Part shown: positions 34,501-47,141 of the stretch, piece after piece
Layout: the number at the start of each line of letters is the position of its first letter
Numbering within the stretch: position 1 is the first letter of the stretch
Assembly: GCF_008831285.2 (NCBI RefSeq)
Contig: NC_045141.1
Coordinates: 9,475,353 to 9,539,352, forward strand
Direction: 5' to 3'
Length of the DNA: 64,000 bases
Origin: Nymphaea colorata
Lineage: Eukaryota; Streptophyta; Magnoliopsida; Nymphaeales; Nymphaeaceae
Program-made: the position numbers and the translations under genes
Notes under the pieces: generated by a model
What the model was told of the DNA's origin: nothing
Databases searched by the model: none
The model's input: the letters and a program-made list of their open reading frames with translations, nothing else

Positions 34501-34975
34501 GTAATAAACACCAATGGAAGACTGCAATTGTTTGCAGTTAATAATCTGTAGTTGTATATGATAAAGTCTAGGAGCATTGGATTGAGAAAAAGTGAGTTTT
34601 AAGTTCAGTCCAAACATGCGCTGTGTTGTTAGCATAAACGACTATTGATGACAAGGTTTTATTAAGGGAATTCAGCAGCCATGACAAGACCATATTGTTG
34701 CATCGCTCCCAAGAAACAACAAGAGATTTAGGAGATGTTGGCTTAGGAATGGAACCATCGGCAAAACCAAGTTTATTCTTGGCTGCCAAAACCATAGTCA
34801 TACCACGACGCCAAACTTCATAGTTTTCACCAGTTAAAGGTTGGGAAACAAGAACCGTACCAGGATTGTCTAAAGGATTGAGATAAAATGGATTGTCTTC
34901 ATCATATCCATGTTGAGGCGACTCTCCACCATGCGGAAACCATCCATCACCGGTGGGATTGTGCATCTGGTCCAT
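31542..34975 (-). pseudogene. gag-pol of the inner copia, broken, integrase core missing
   Basis: Gag starts at the ATG at 34975 (MDQMHNPTGDGWF) with 'NPFYLNPLDNPGTVLVSQPL', a UBN2_3/copia Gag signature. Protease keeps its active site (RWIIDTGATHH, near 33,885). The pre-integrase zinc region '[13 protein letters not shown]...[14 protein letters not shown]' then joins directly to 'PDSISHATT'. In the outer copy these points are separated by about 780 bp encoding the integrase core. Reverse transcriptase follows ([20 protein letters not shown], near 32,900) with YVDD intact near 32,470. RNase H remains end at '[15 protein letters not shown]'. Frameshifts and stops separate the pieces. Movement would have needed integrase from relatives. 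Confidence 0.85.
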
Positions 34976-35641
34976 TAGGTTTGCAATAAGGACATTCACA
35001 TAAAGTTCTTCACTTATCAGGCAGTCTGATCGCTTTCCCTTAAGCGAGGAGACAAGTAGAGTCAGAGTCGGCTGAAGCAGGGGACGTCTCACCCAAAACA
35101 GGGGACTTCTCTCCCAAAACAGGGGACCGCACAGGGACAGGCGGCTGGAAAAAGTGCGATTCCGACCGGCACAGGTGTCGGATTCGGTCGAGCACTGGAC
35201 CGTTGGAAGCACAACAAAAAGATGATGGTTCCTGTAGAGTCTCACGGCAACAGATGGTTGGTGGAAAAACGGTGAATTTCTGAAGTTGGCAGGTGGTGGT
35301 GTGTGCAGAAGAAAACTCTACAGCGATGTATTACGGAAATCTGGAGATTCCGGCTGGCTCAGGCGTCGGTTCTGGTCGAGCTTGGGCTCGTTGGAACCAG
35401 AATGAATGGAGGGTGCTGCCTGAGCACTATGGAGGCCAACGGTTGCCGACGCCGGTGGTGGCGAACAGAAGAAAAGGGGTGTAGGACTGTTGTTGAACAG
35501 AGGAAGAAGGGTCTGTAGTGTTTTGCTGCAAAGAAACACCAGCAAGACTTTTGTATTAGAATCCTGGTGCTGCAGAAGATCAAGATGGAGCAGATGCTGC
35601 CCGTGCTCGCCCTGGTCGATTTCGACCTGGTTCTGATACCA

Positions 35642-35854
35642 TGATAAACAATGGACGGAAGAAAACTGGAATTTGATTAATTACATTGTAAACGAATTAC
35701 AATATTTATACAAGAGTGATCGTAACGTCCAAGTGTTCTCTCATTTTCAGGGAAAGGAATTACAATGGTGAGATCTTTGAAGAGATATTGCAACGGTGAT
35801 ATCTTGGAGAGATTCAACTTGCCTATATCGACTAGATTTGCATAACGTCTAACA
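35642..35854 (-). repeat. 5' LTR of the inner copia
   Basis: This 213-bp LTR has TG...CA ends and the primer binding site adjoining at 35629..35641. On the minus strand it contains 'tataaatattgtaatt', a TATA-like region. Confidence 0.88.
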
Positions 35855-35855
35855 T

Positions 35856-36118
35856 TCTTCACACCTACGTGTGCTTCAATTAGTGTCTGCCGCTTTTGCA
35901 CCAAGGATCTCAACTTGTCTGTAGTGAAATTCATCCCCTAGAAATTGACCCTCGGAAGCAATTTTCGTGCCTTGGGTCTTGCTGAATAGGGTTTTGCCCA
36001 TTGTGCGAACATTGAAGATCGACGGTGCCTTCACACCGTACCAATCCTTCTTTAAGAACTGATCAACAGTCTTCTTTGCCTCCCTTCTTCCACTTTGATA
36101 TCCTCTTCATCATTTTGT
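35856..36118 (-). pseudogene. RPS3A: Ribosomal protein S3a (eS1) fragment captured in the copia leader
   Basis: The minus strand reads [11 protein letters not shown], then after a frameshift [40 protein letters not shown], then SEG. A jump follows to [20 protein letters not shown] and AHVGVK. This matches plant 40S protein eS1/S3a from near its N-terminus. About 55-60 codons between 'KIASEG' and '[13 protein letters not shown]' are missing. The frameshift and the deletion kill it. No intron interrupts the matched parts, although I recall plant S3a genes having introns; that suggests an RNA source. It lies antisense in the leader of the outer copia, head-on to the L27 fragment. Confidence 0.88.
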
Positions 36119-36404
36119 TTCGGCCCTCTGCGTTCCTTTGCATGGAGTTTCAGCGATGGCCAAAGCTTCAGTTCTGAATCGGCGGCCCCTTTTCTGAATT
36201 CTTCCAAAACAGGGAGGTGAGAGAAAGTGAAGAGAGAGGGACAGAGATATTCCCCTTGCTGCTGCGTCGTCCTCTCGGACATTTTCTCTCCTCAAGCGTC
36301 CGCAGGAGCTATTGTTCCCCAACTTGACTTTCTTTTCTGGTTATAGGTCTCTCAATTCTCCCTTCTTGACCTCCGGCACTCTGGACATCTGATTCTTATT
36401 GCCC
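36119..36404 (+). other. Remaining leader of the outer copia
   Basis: These bases lie between the ribosomal protein fragment and the gag start at 36405. No coding similarity was seen, and the inner copia's leader looks different. Confidence 0.4.
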
Positions 36405-39400
36405 ATGGTTGATCACAACAACGTGCATCACATTGGTGGAGAATCGTCTCAACATGGAGAATGACAAGCCATTTTATCTCCATCACTCGGACAACCCCTG
36501 GTATGGTCCTTGTTTCCCAACCTTTAATTGGCGAAACTATGAAGTTTGGCTTCATGTTGTGACTATGGCTTTGGCAGCCAAGAATAAACTTGGTTTTGTC
36601 AATGGGTTTATTCCTAAACCAACATCCCCTAAATCTCTTGTTGTTTTTTGGGAGCGATGTAACAACATGGTTCTGTTGTGGCTGCTGAATTCCCTTCACA
36701 AAACCTTGTCGTCAACAGTAGTTTATGCCCACAACACAACACATGTTTGGACTGAATTTAAAACTCTTTTTTCTCAGTCCAATGCTCCTAGATTTTATCA
36801 GATACAACTGCAGATTATTAACTACAAACAATTGCAGTCTTCCATTGGTGTTTGTTATACTCAACTTAAAGATCTATGTAATGAGTAAGAATCATATGTT
36901 ATTTTGCCTACATGTGACTGTGGTGCCATGCGACAAGTTAAGGAGATACATGAGCAGCAAAGTCTGCTTGAATTTTTAATGGGCCTCAATGAAAGCTACA
37001 GTGCTATCAGCAGCCAAATCCTCATTATGGAGCCAACGCCATCTATTCCACGTGCTTATTCTTTGCTTGTTCAAGAAGAGCATCAATGAGAGGTCTATGT
37101 TTCTCTACCCTCCGAAAGTATTTTTGCTGCAGCTATTCAACGACAAGATAATTGAGACCTTAATGCTAAGTTCAAAGGCAAGTCACGTATGCAATGTGAG
37201 CATTGTGGGAGAATGGGGCACACTAAGGCCCGCAGTTATCATATCCATGGTTTTCCTAAGAGGGGCATCTCTACTTCTGAAGGTCAGCAGCCTAAGGTAA
37301 ACTCTGCGACTTCCGATACTTTATTGTCGACTCATTCACCATCAAAGCCCTCAACTGGTGTCATCAGCTTCATTCCAGACTTGTACCACCAATTCATGGA
37401 TTTCTTAAATGCACAAACTCCCAAAGTGAACATTGCAGGTATGTTACCCCAGCCTATTGCTTGCTTTGTTTATTCACCAAGGTGAATTACATATACTAGA
37501 GCCACCCATCATATGGCAAGCTCAGTTTCTAGTCTCTCTTCTCCTATTCCAGCTAACTGTAATCTTGTTAAGATGCCAAATGGATCAGTCACACCTGTCA
37601 CTCATATAGGATAGGTTTGGTTAAACCCATTTCTCACCTTGTCCAATGTTCTTTGTGTCCCAACTTTTTCATTTAATATTGTTTCAGTCCCTAAACTTGT
37701 CACTGAAAATAACTATGATGTTATTTTTAATGCTTCTTGATCCATTGTTTAGGACTGTCACTCGAATAGGATGATTGGGCAGAGTAAGTTGGAGAATGGC
37801 CTATATGTTTTGGAGATTGAGAAACCAACTGCTGCTCATGTTACACCGGATTCTTCAACCCTACAACACTACCGTCTTGGTCACCCTTCATTCTCTAGAC
37901 TCAAAACTTTATTTAGTTCTCTTAATTTGTCTCATGTTGATGAACATTGTTCATTTTGTCGTCTTGCTAAACAATCCCGTTTACTGTTTGCCAATAGTTC
38001 TATTTCTACTACTAGATCTTTTCAATTGATTCATTGTCATATTTGGGGAGGCTTCCAAATGAAGTCATTTTCTAGTGCACATTATTTTTTGTCTATCGTC
38101 GATGATTTTTCTAGATCCACATGTTGCAAACATGATAACTTTTTTTGTAATTCAAAATTGTATTTGTATGGTGGGAAATCAGTTTCACATAAGGATAAAA
38201 GAAGATTCGCAGCGACAACAAAGTAGAAGTTTTTTCAAATGATATAATACAATTTTTTGCAAACCAAGGGCATAGAAAGACAACATTCTTGTGTCGGCAC
38301 TCCACGACAAAATGGAGCTGGCGAACGAAAGCATCAGGAACTCCTCAACATAACTCGTGCCCTTTAGATTTCAAGCCAAACTTCCTTTGAAATTTTGGGG
38401 AGATTGTGTTTTAACTGCAGCATATTTGTTAAATAGTTTGCCCACGAAACTATTAAAGGACAAAACTCCCTTCAAAATCCTTCACGGAAAACATCCAACT
38501 TATAATTATATTTGGACATTTAGTTGCTTATGCTTTGCTTACAATATTTCAAAACGTCATAAATTTGATGCTCGTTCGTGAAAGTGTGTCCTTATTGGAT
38601 ATCCATTTAGACAAAGTGCTTATAAACTTTATGATCTTGAAACACATGAAGTCTTTACAAGTCGGGACATTCATTTTGAAGAACTTGAGTTCTCTTTCTC
38701 TAGCATCCAAGATAGTGATAGTCAGCTTGTGTTGCCTCTCCCTACACATGAATCTCTTGAATATGAATACATTGTTCCTCGTCTTGATTCCATATCTAAT
38801 GGAACTACCACCACATTGCCACATGAAGACTCCCTGTCAATATCACAAAACGAACCTCTGCCACCCACTATGCCACAACCTGACCCCAACGATACCATTG
38901 TTAGTCATCTACAATTAACGCGTTCTACTCGGCAGTGCATGGTATCATCTTGTCTACAAGTCTATCAATGCTTCTACTCTACCTCACTCAAATCCTCTAA
39001 TTCAGGCAATGATACTAACTCTACAACGCCCACACATCACCCAATGCACTATTTTCTCCATCTTGATATTTTCTCCCAGCATCACCAAGCTTTTTTAACT
39101 ACTATTCTCAACAACTGAGAACCATCATAGGCAATACAATATCAGGAATGGAGAAATGCTATGGATGTTGAGCTTCAAGCATTAGAGGCGAATTCTACTT
39201 GGCAAATCACTTCTCTTCGCCAGGCAAAAAAACCCATTGGTTGTCACTGGGTTTACAAAATCAAGTATAAAGTTGACAGATTAGTTGAAAGATATAAGAC
39301 ACGACTCGTTGCTAAAGGATATACACAAATTGAAGGCATCGACTACACTGAGACCTTTTCTCCCGTTGCCAAAATTACAACTATTCGATGCCTCCTATCT

Positions 39401-40580
39401 ATTACTGCTATTAAATGGTGGTATCTTTATCAAGTCGACATCAATAATGCCTTTCTTCATGGAGATTTTCAAGAAGTCTACATGTCTCTTCCACCTGGTT
39501 TTACCCGATAAGGAGAGAACATTGTTTGTTGGCTAAAGAAATCTCTTTATGGGTTGAACAGTAATCTTAGAATTGGTTTTTTAAACTCACTAAATTCTTT
39601 CAACACCTTCGTTTTTCCCAATCTAAGGCAGATTACTCCTTGCTCTCCAATGTTAACAAGCATGGCAGTATTTTTATCATGGTATATGTTGACTATATTA
39701 TTATTGTAGGAGACAATTGACAAGCCATTGATCAATTGAAAGTTGTCATCAATGGTAAATTTCAATTGAAAGGTTTGGGAGAGCTAAAATATTTTTTGGG
39801 CTTTGAAGTTGCAAGGTCAAAACATGGAATTTTTCTTTCTCAAAAGAAATATACAATGGACATTCTCCATGAAGTTGGACATAGTGGGGCTAAATTTAGT
39901 GACACACCAATGGAACAACATCTAAAGATTGATGATGACAAAGGTCAATTGTTAGAAGACCCTACTTTTTTCAAAAAAATCATTGGTCGCCTAGTCTACT
40001 TGACCATCACACGACCAGATATTCTTCATAGAGTTCATATTTTAAGTCAGTTCATGGCACACCCAAGAACCACCCACTTGGAAATGGCTTTTCACATCCT
40101 TTGATATGTTAAATCGTCGCCTGGATGTGACATTTTTTATGTCATCTAATAGCAACATTGTTGTTAAGGGATTTTGTGACTCGGACTGGGCCTCATGTCC
40201 AATGACAAGGAGGTCAACTTCTGGACTTTGTACATTTATGGTAGACAACCCAATATCATGGAAGGTCAAGAAGCAATCCACTCTATCAAAGTCTTCAGCA
40301 GAAGCAGAGTATAGAGCCATGACTCTAGCCTATGGAATTACATTGTGCCAATAATGCAACAATACATATCGTTCCAAACCCGGCATTTCATGAAAGGACC
40401 AAGCATATAAAGGTCGACTGTCATGTTGTTTGCGAGAAATTCCAAAATAAAGAAATCATCACCAAACATGTGAACTTTGAAAATCAGGTTGCTAATATCT
40501 TTACATAGCCTTTAGGAAAGGAATCATTTTTCAAGTTAAGAGGTATGTTGGTCTTAATTGATTCAGGAGCTACAACTTGA
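36405..40580 (+). pseudogene. gag-pol of the outer copia, broken
   Basis: Gag begins at the ATG at 36405 and shows 'KPFYLHHSDNPW' and 'AAKNKLGFVNGFIPKPTSPK'. The zinc knuckle region 'CEHCGRMGHTKA' is near 37,200. The protease active site is destroyed: the inner copy has WIIDTGATHH, whereas here a TGA replaces W and the triad reads YTR. The pre-integrase region ([14 protein letters not shown], near 37,890) and integrase remains to about 38,580 (LPLKFWGDCVLTAAYLLNSL) are present. Reverse transcriptase ([20 protein letters not shown], near 39,260) has YVDY instead of YVDD near 39,690. RNase H remains include [17 protein letters not shown] near 40,190. Many stops and frameshifts make it long dead. 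Confidence 0.88.
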
Positions 40581-40587
40581 AGATGGG

Positions 40588-40795
40588 TGTTAGACTTTAT
40601 GCAAATCAAAGCTATATCAGCAAGTTGTATCTTTCCAAAATCTCACAATTGTAAAATCCCTCTTTTGTTTCCTTTTTTTTGAGGATGAAATAACGCATGA
40701 ACGTTATGCTCATTCTTGTTTATATATATATTGTAATTTGTTAACAATGAAATCATGAAATTCTGTTTTTCTCTGTTCTTGCTCATAGTTTATCA
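40588..40795 (+). repeat. 3' LTR of the outer copia
   Basis: This LTR starts TGTTAGACTTTATGC directly after the polypurine tract GAAGATGGG and ends TTTATCA. It is 208 bp. Confidence 0.9.
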
Positions 40796-41880
40796 CCTTC
40801 ACCCTCTATGGCATCAAGTTTTTTGTGCATAAACCCAACATTTCATTGTGAGAAACCTTTGGTCAGATGTCGACCATCATTTCTTGTCTGTCGTTTACCA
40901 TCTTTTCTGGCCACCTTCGCAAGCCTAGTTACAGAGTTTCTCTTTGAAGAGCTCTTTAGAAAATATGGGAGTGCTTGACATTTTCTTCAAAGCACTTAAT
41001 TCCTTGCATTTCAAACTACATTTGCCTTGATCTTACTCAGAGAGATAGGCCCGGACATGTCAAGTTTCCTTATCTCATCCCTTAGCGCAGCTGCCTTTGA
41101 CTCACCTGTCAAATGAGGTGGGTTTGCAACTTTGGACGCATCCAAAGACGTACCCTACTGCATCTGAACCGCTTCCCTACTGCTGATGTTGAGGGACTTC
41201 ATCGGACGCAGAGCCGGCCCTTCCACTGGTTTGGAGTGCTCCTCCTCTTCACCAGGGAGCATCTTCTCCGTAGGGTTAAACTGTTGATCCTTTGGCTGCA
41301 GGAGGTTAAACCTATTGGAGTTTGGCTCCACCTCTGGATTCTTACTACCCAACCGAGGCCTCCTCTTGGGAGTTTTATTTGTGCTCCAAGCATTTGGAGG
41401 GGCAACTACACCTCCACGTCTGAAATCAAGGTGAACCCCAAAGGAATTTCGACCTTAATATGAACAAATCCATAGCAAATCATGTCTCGAGTGTATGCAT
41501 TTGCTTCAATGAAGGTCACCCTATAGCTGAAGCACTAGTGATCTTTAAACATATATCTCGACCAGAGTTCCACCTGTAGCTGTAGCAGACGGATCTACAT
41601 GCAAACTTTGTTGGAGACTTCAATTTTTAGGCATTCCAAGAGTATGGAAATTGGTAATAAGTAGTTAGCCACCAACCAACCATCTCCCAGGTGACATTAT
41701 GAGGCAAATGTCTTCTTCAGACGAGCTCAGATGAGGAATAAACCTTTCCCAACGGAGGTAAAGTTCACTGTTGGCATTCCTATTCTAGCAGAGGTGCGAG
41801 TGTTTGGACTACCAAGAACTCTCTCACTGAACCTGAACCCTTTCTAATTGTAGTTCTTGCTCCTTGTCAAAATTTGGAAA
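40796..41880 (-). mobile_element. LINE 5' part (ORF1-like), continuation of 27640..30819
   Basis: On the minus strand, degenerate frames carry a pattern of plant LINE ORF1 (DUF4283-type): 'ANAYTRDMICYGFVHIKVEI' followed by 'LGFTLISDVEV' near 41,420-41,500. Upstream on that strand (higher coordinates) lie W- and L-rich remains that fit the start of ORF1. This half lies exactly beyond the outer copia's right LTR, as expected if that element split the LINE. The 5' limit near 41,880 is approximate and no target duplication was identified. Confidence 0.6.
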
Positions 41881-42404
41881 CTGTGAAATAGTCTACAATT
41901 TTGTCATATTGTCAAAAAGGCTGTCAAATTTTTCAAACATTAATGCTACAACATTTTTGCTAAAAACTTTTACAAAGGCTTACGAAAGTTAATTTCAGTG
42001 AAAACCTGGGATTTATATCAAATTACAAAAAGATAGAATCATTATAAATTTCTAAAAGAGGGTTCAGAAAAATTGTTTGCAATTTCAGCGGAAAACTGAG
42101 ATTTTATTTATAATTTCATATAGGTACCCTCAAACTTATTAAAAATTGTTGAAAGAGGGTTATGAAAATAGTTTTTGAAAATAAAGGAGGAAATTCATGC
42201 TTTGAAATTTAAAATTGAAATCTCCTTGGTTAGAGTGTTTTAGAATTTTGTTGATCATGTCTTGACATGATATCACTTGTGTTGCACATATCTAATGTGA
42301 TCTAAATTCCTCTTTGTTATTCTTAACTTGTCTTTAAAATCAAAACTTAGAAATGACTTTTAAAGTAGGAGCTTCAGAACTGGCCAAGACCGAAAAATGC
42401 TTAG
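41881..42404. other. AT-rich non-coding region, no gene recognised
   Basis: Low-complexity AT-rich DNA between the LINE 5' part and the first solo LTR. It has poly-A-like and 'aaagagggtt(a/c)' repeats near 42,055 and 42,150. Confidence 0.4.
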
Positions 42405-42409
42405 CAACA

Positions 42410-45400
42410 TGTCACACCCCAACCTTTTTGACCGTCAAACACATTTTTTTTTGTTAACATAAAGCGTTGAAGTGTGACGACACAACAATTCAAAAGAGGA
42501 AGCTATGCCATTAAAAACAATGGGGTGAACTTTCATTCATATAACAACTTTGATTCATACAAAATCACATCTAAGTGTATGGCAAAATGCTCCAAAGCAT
42601 ATAATTGATGTCTAACAAAAACAAGACATCAATACAATCAAAATAAGACGCACCGGCACTACAAAAGACCCAAAACCTCCCCAGTAGGACGTGAGTGAAA
42701 CCATCTGCTCAACCTGCTGCCCCTGGTCCACCAAAACCTGAAAAATAAAACAACAGAAGACTTAGTCTTCACAGTATGACAACAAGCCAGGAAAAATCCA
42801 AACCCTCTTAGGTAGGGCTCAAATATGAGAACAACCATAAAAACAATCTATCAACATGTCGTGTCAGGGCATAGCCACATCATTTGCCAAGAAGACCCCT
42901 AACATAGACCACGACATGTAAAGGCCAGTCAATGGCCACAGTAACACGTTTTCAACTCACATGCATGGCACAAACAAACATATCATTTCATTCATAACAT
43001 TCTCATGGAGATCAATCATATACATTTCATTTCATTAACTTTAATGAATTGACAGTTTCTATGGGTGCAAACACAGACACGTGCACACCACGGGCGGCCT
43101 ATAACCGAGAGATAACCCCCCTGGTGGCCCAGAACAGTATGGATCCATTCACCCGCTGCAGCGGTAGAGCACTCATCCATGGATGTGTGAATTCAAGGAG
43201 AGATACTCAGCCTTTCCTAGGACACCCAGGTTGGGAAGGCGGGAGCCCAACATTCCAAGCACAACACACCCCAGTACCCTGGGGCCTTGCACCGCCTGCG
43301 CTCCGAACAGGCGAGACCAGTGGCGAAAGCGGGACATCTCCCAAAGACATTGCCACAACCTACTGGCCTCTCATCCCTTATTCTTTCATTATTAACATTA
43401 CAAATGCACATTCACAAAATGACTAGCTAGCACATGAGGTTGGTTCACTTCACGAGTGCACCCACACCTCCAATCACCTCCACACGAGGTCTACATATAA
43501 CATTAACAGTCATAGATAGCCGTCATACAATACGTGTACAATTACCCTCTAAATCATTCATTTGCATCATTGCCCGTGGCAATGTGTATGCAACAAAACA
43601 CAACCTTCACATCAATTACCACATCAATCACCTCTTTGAAAAACTTAGCCAAACCACAGAGAGTAGTCTCGATCTGTGATTGGCTCGTAGCTGTCCTATG
43701 CAGTTATCATTCTAGGATGCTCTCTAATGCACAATTAGAGGGTCGAGGAGACACTCGACTCGATACCCCACCTCATCTGTCCTAAACAGTTATCAATTCT
43801 AGCATGCACATGCAAATGCATAATATTTTCAAAACATGCTTCTAATAGCCTTTCAAAACAAATCATATCATGTATCAAACTATTTGCATGCACAATTGTT
43901 CACAAAACAATCCATCCATCACATCACGATCCTAGGATCCCACGATCCTAGGAACACACATTCACACATTTACCCAGGCAGAGATTTACCTGGAATGCTG
44001 CCATACCTGTCGCGCACCGTCAAAACTTTTCAAAATACCTCGAGCTTCCAATCTAGTTGCTCAAGGTCGACGGAACGTGCCTGGTGTACCTACAGATAAG
44101 ATTTCTACTAGTTAGCTACACAATCCATACAAATATAAAACAAAATCATTGAGGCACATGTCATCACCTCAAGAAGGTGTCGACAGGTAGTGTCGACCTA
44201 CAAGCCCTCCAATAGGCCTCCTCCTAACTTCTTGGCGTTGCCCCCAAACATCAAAATTCAATGCTTCGATCAATCCTTCAATAACACATTTCTCATTACT
44301 TTTCCTTAGTTGAATCGTCTTCTCAATAATACACCCAACTTACATGCTCTACTCCAATTAACATAGGAATGCGTCCATAGACAAAAGTATGTGCCACATG
44401 CTCACTAAAACGATTCTAAATCTTCTCACCCACATCAAAACTCTACCATGCTTCCCTATTGCTTCGAACATCAACACGTCATGCCAGAAAAGCACTTACA
44501 CACATAAATCATCGTCTTCTCAACTTAGTCATAAACTTCCCCAAAATAGCAAAGTCGCTAATATATATCCCAAAATCACCAATCCTTAATTATATCATGC
44601 TCAAACAATATTTATACGTGCTCCAACAGAAAATTTACGACACTATAGGCTCGATTACGCCTTGCTCACCCCAATTAAAGAGTCCGAACTGATGCAGTCC
44701 TCCCGGTAGCCACCTCACGAGTTAGAGAGGTCCTCAAATGGCTAAAATCATGCAATGCCGCCACCACAACGCCTTCTATTCGCTGCTATGAAGAGAAAGA
44801 TGCAACCCCAAACTGCAATTCCAATCCAACAGCCGCAACTAGTGAGAAAAGTAAAACTATGCTAAAGACGAGGAGTTTGGCTAAGGGATTGATTCTGTTG
44901 GGGGAGGCAGGGAACAATGAGGAAGAGGGAAGCTGGGACTGAGAGAGAGAGCACGAGAGCTGTGAGTGGGAGGAGGCTGGTGGTATGGAGAGGAAGTGCA
45001 GTGAGAGAGGAGAGGGCAAGTAGAGAGGGTTCAGACAATTGGGGAGAAACGGACAAAGGGAGTAAGAGAGACAGTAGAGGGAGGTGCAAGTGAGGAGCAT
45101 GAGAGAAAAGAGGGAGACGGCCAGAGAGAGGGTGCTGACGGCGAGGGAAAAGTCTACGCAAGGGGGAGGAGGAGAAGAAGGGCGAGGAAGGAGGAAGAGG
45201 CGGAGAGATAGAGAGGCTTACCTGCGCCATCGTCGCCGTCCTCATCGCCACACTGCACCACCATTGTCTTCTTCTCTACACTGGCACGAGAGGCATCCAG
45301 GAGAAAGAAGGGGAGTGAAGAGAGAAAGGCGAGGGAGAAGGGCTCTTGCTTCAGGCCCTTCACGCCAAGGATTTCGGGTTCGGGTCTGGGTCCCAATCCG

Positions 45401-45432
45401 ACCCGACCTACCCAAAAACAGAATACGTTACA
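42410..45432 (-). mobile_element. Solo LTR, about 3.0 kb, probably Ty3/gypsy
   Basis: The unit begins TGTCACACCCCAACC and ends CGTTACA, with a perfect 5-bp duplication CAACA on both sides (42405-42409 and 45433-45437). No terminal direct repeat, primer binding site or coding domain lies inside, so it is read as a single LTR left by recombination. On the minus strand it ends GGTTGGGGTGTGACA, an LTR end common in plant gypsy elements, which sets the orientation. The right third is rich in CT/GA tracts and contains a GC-rich stretch with a splice-donor-like end near 45,220, possibly a leader exon of the original transcript. Confidence 0.75.
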
Positions 45433-45437
45433 CAACA

Positions 45438-47136
<1,699 letters not shown>

Positions 47137-47141
47137 ATGGT

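Larger units (their letters stand above)
31267..35854 (-). mobile_element. Decayed Ty1/copia element (inner), integrase-deleted, same family
   Basis: The LTRs are 31267..31509 and 35642..35854, read on the minus strand. The right (5') LTR has TG...CA ends. The left one has lost its terminal G (TCTTAGACG for TGTTAGACG) and contains an extra tandem copy of 'agagatattgcaacgg'. The primer binding site on the minus strand is at 35629..35641 (TGGTATCAGAACC) and the polypurine tract near 31510..31520. The target duplication appears to be TTCTT, seen intact on the right (35855-35859) and mutated on the left. LTR termini and coding parts show it belongs to the same family as the outer element. gag-pol is frameshifted and the integrase core is deleted. 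Confidence 0.88.
30820..40795 (+). mobile_element. Decayed Ty1/copia element (outer), interrupted by a second copia
   Basis: The LTRs are 30820..31020 and 40588..40795. The left LTR begins CATTAGAC in place of TGTTAGAC, and both end TTTATCA. The primer binding site is at 31021 and the polypurine tract GAAGATGGG at 40579..40587. The flanks CCTCC (30815-30819) and CCTTC (40796-40800) look like a diverged 5-bp target duplication, and LINE sequence lies on both sides. The internal region is split at about 31267/35855 by a related copia in the opposite orientation. Without that insert the element is about 5.4 kb. Its leader carries fragments of two ribosomal protein genes. gag-pol is present but broken. 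Confidence 0.88.

Noticed and set aside
31267-35854. Inner copia as the second half of a single rearranged element with the outer one
   Set aside because: It has its own pair of LTRs, primer binding site and polypurine tract in the opposite orientation, so it is a separate insertion.
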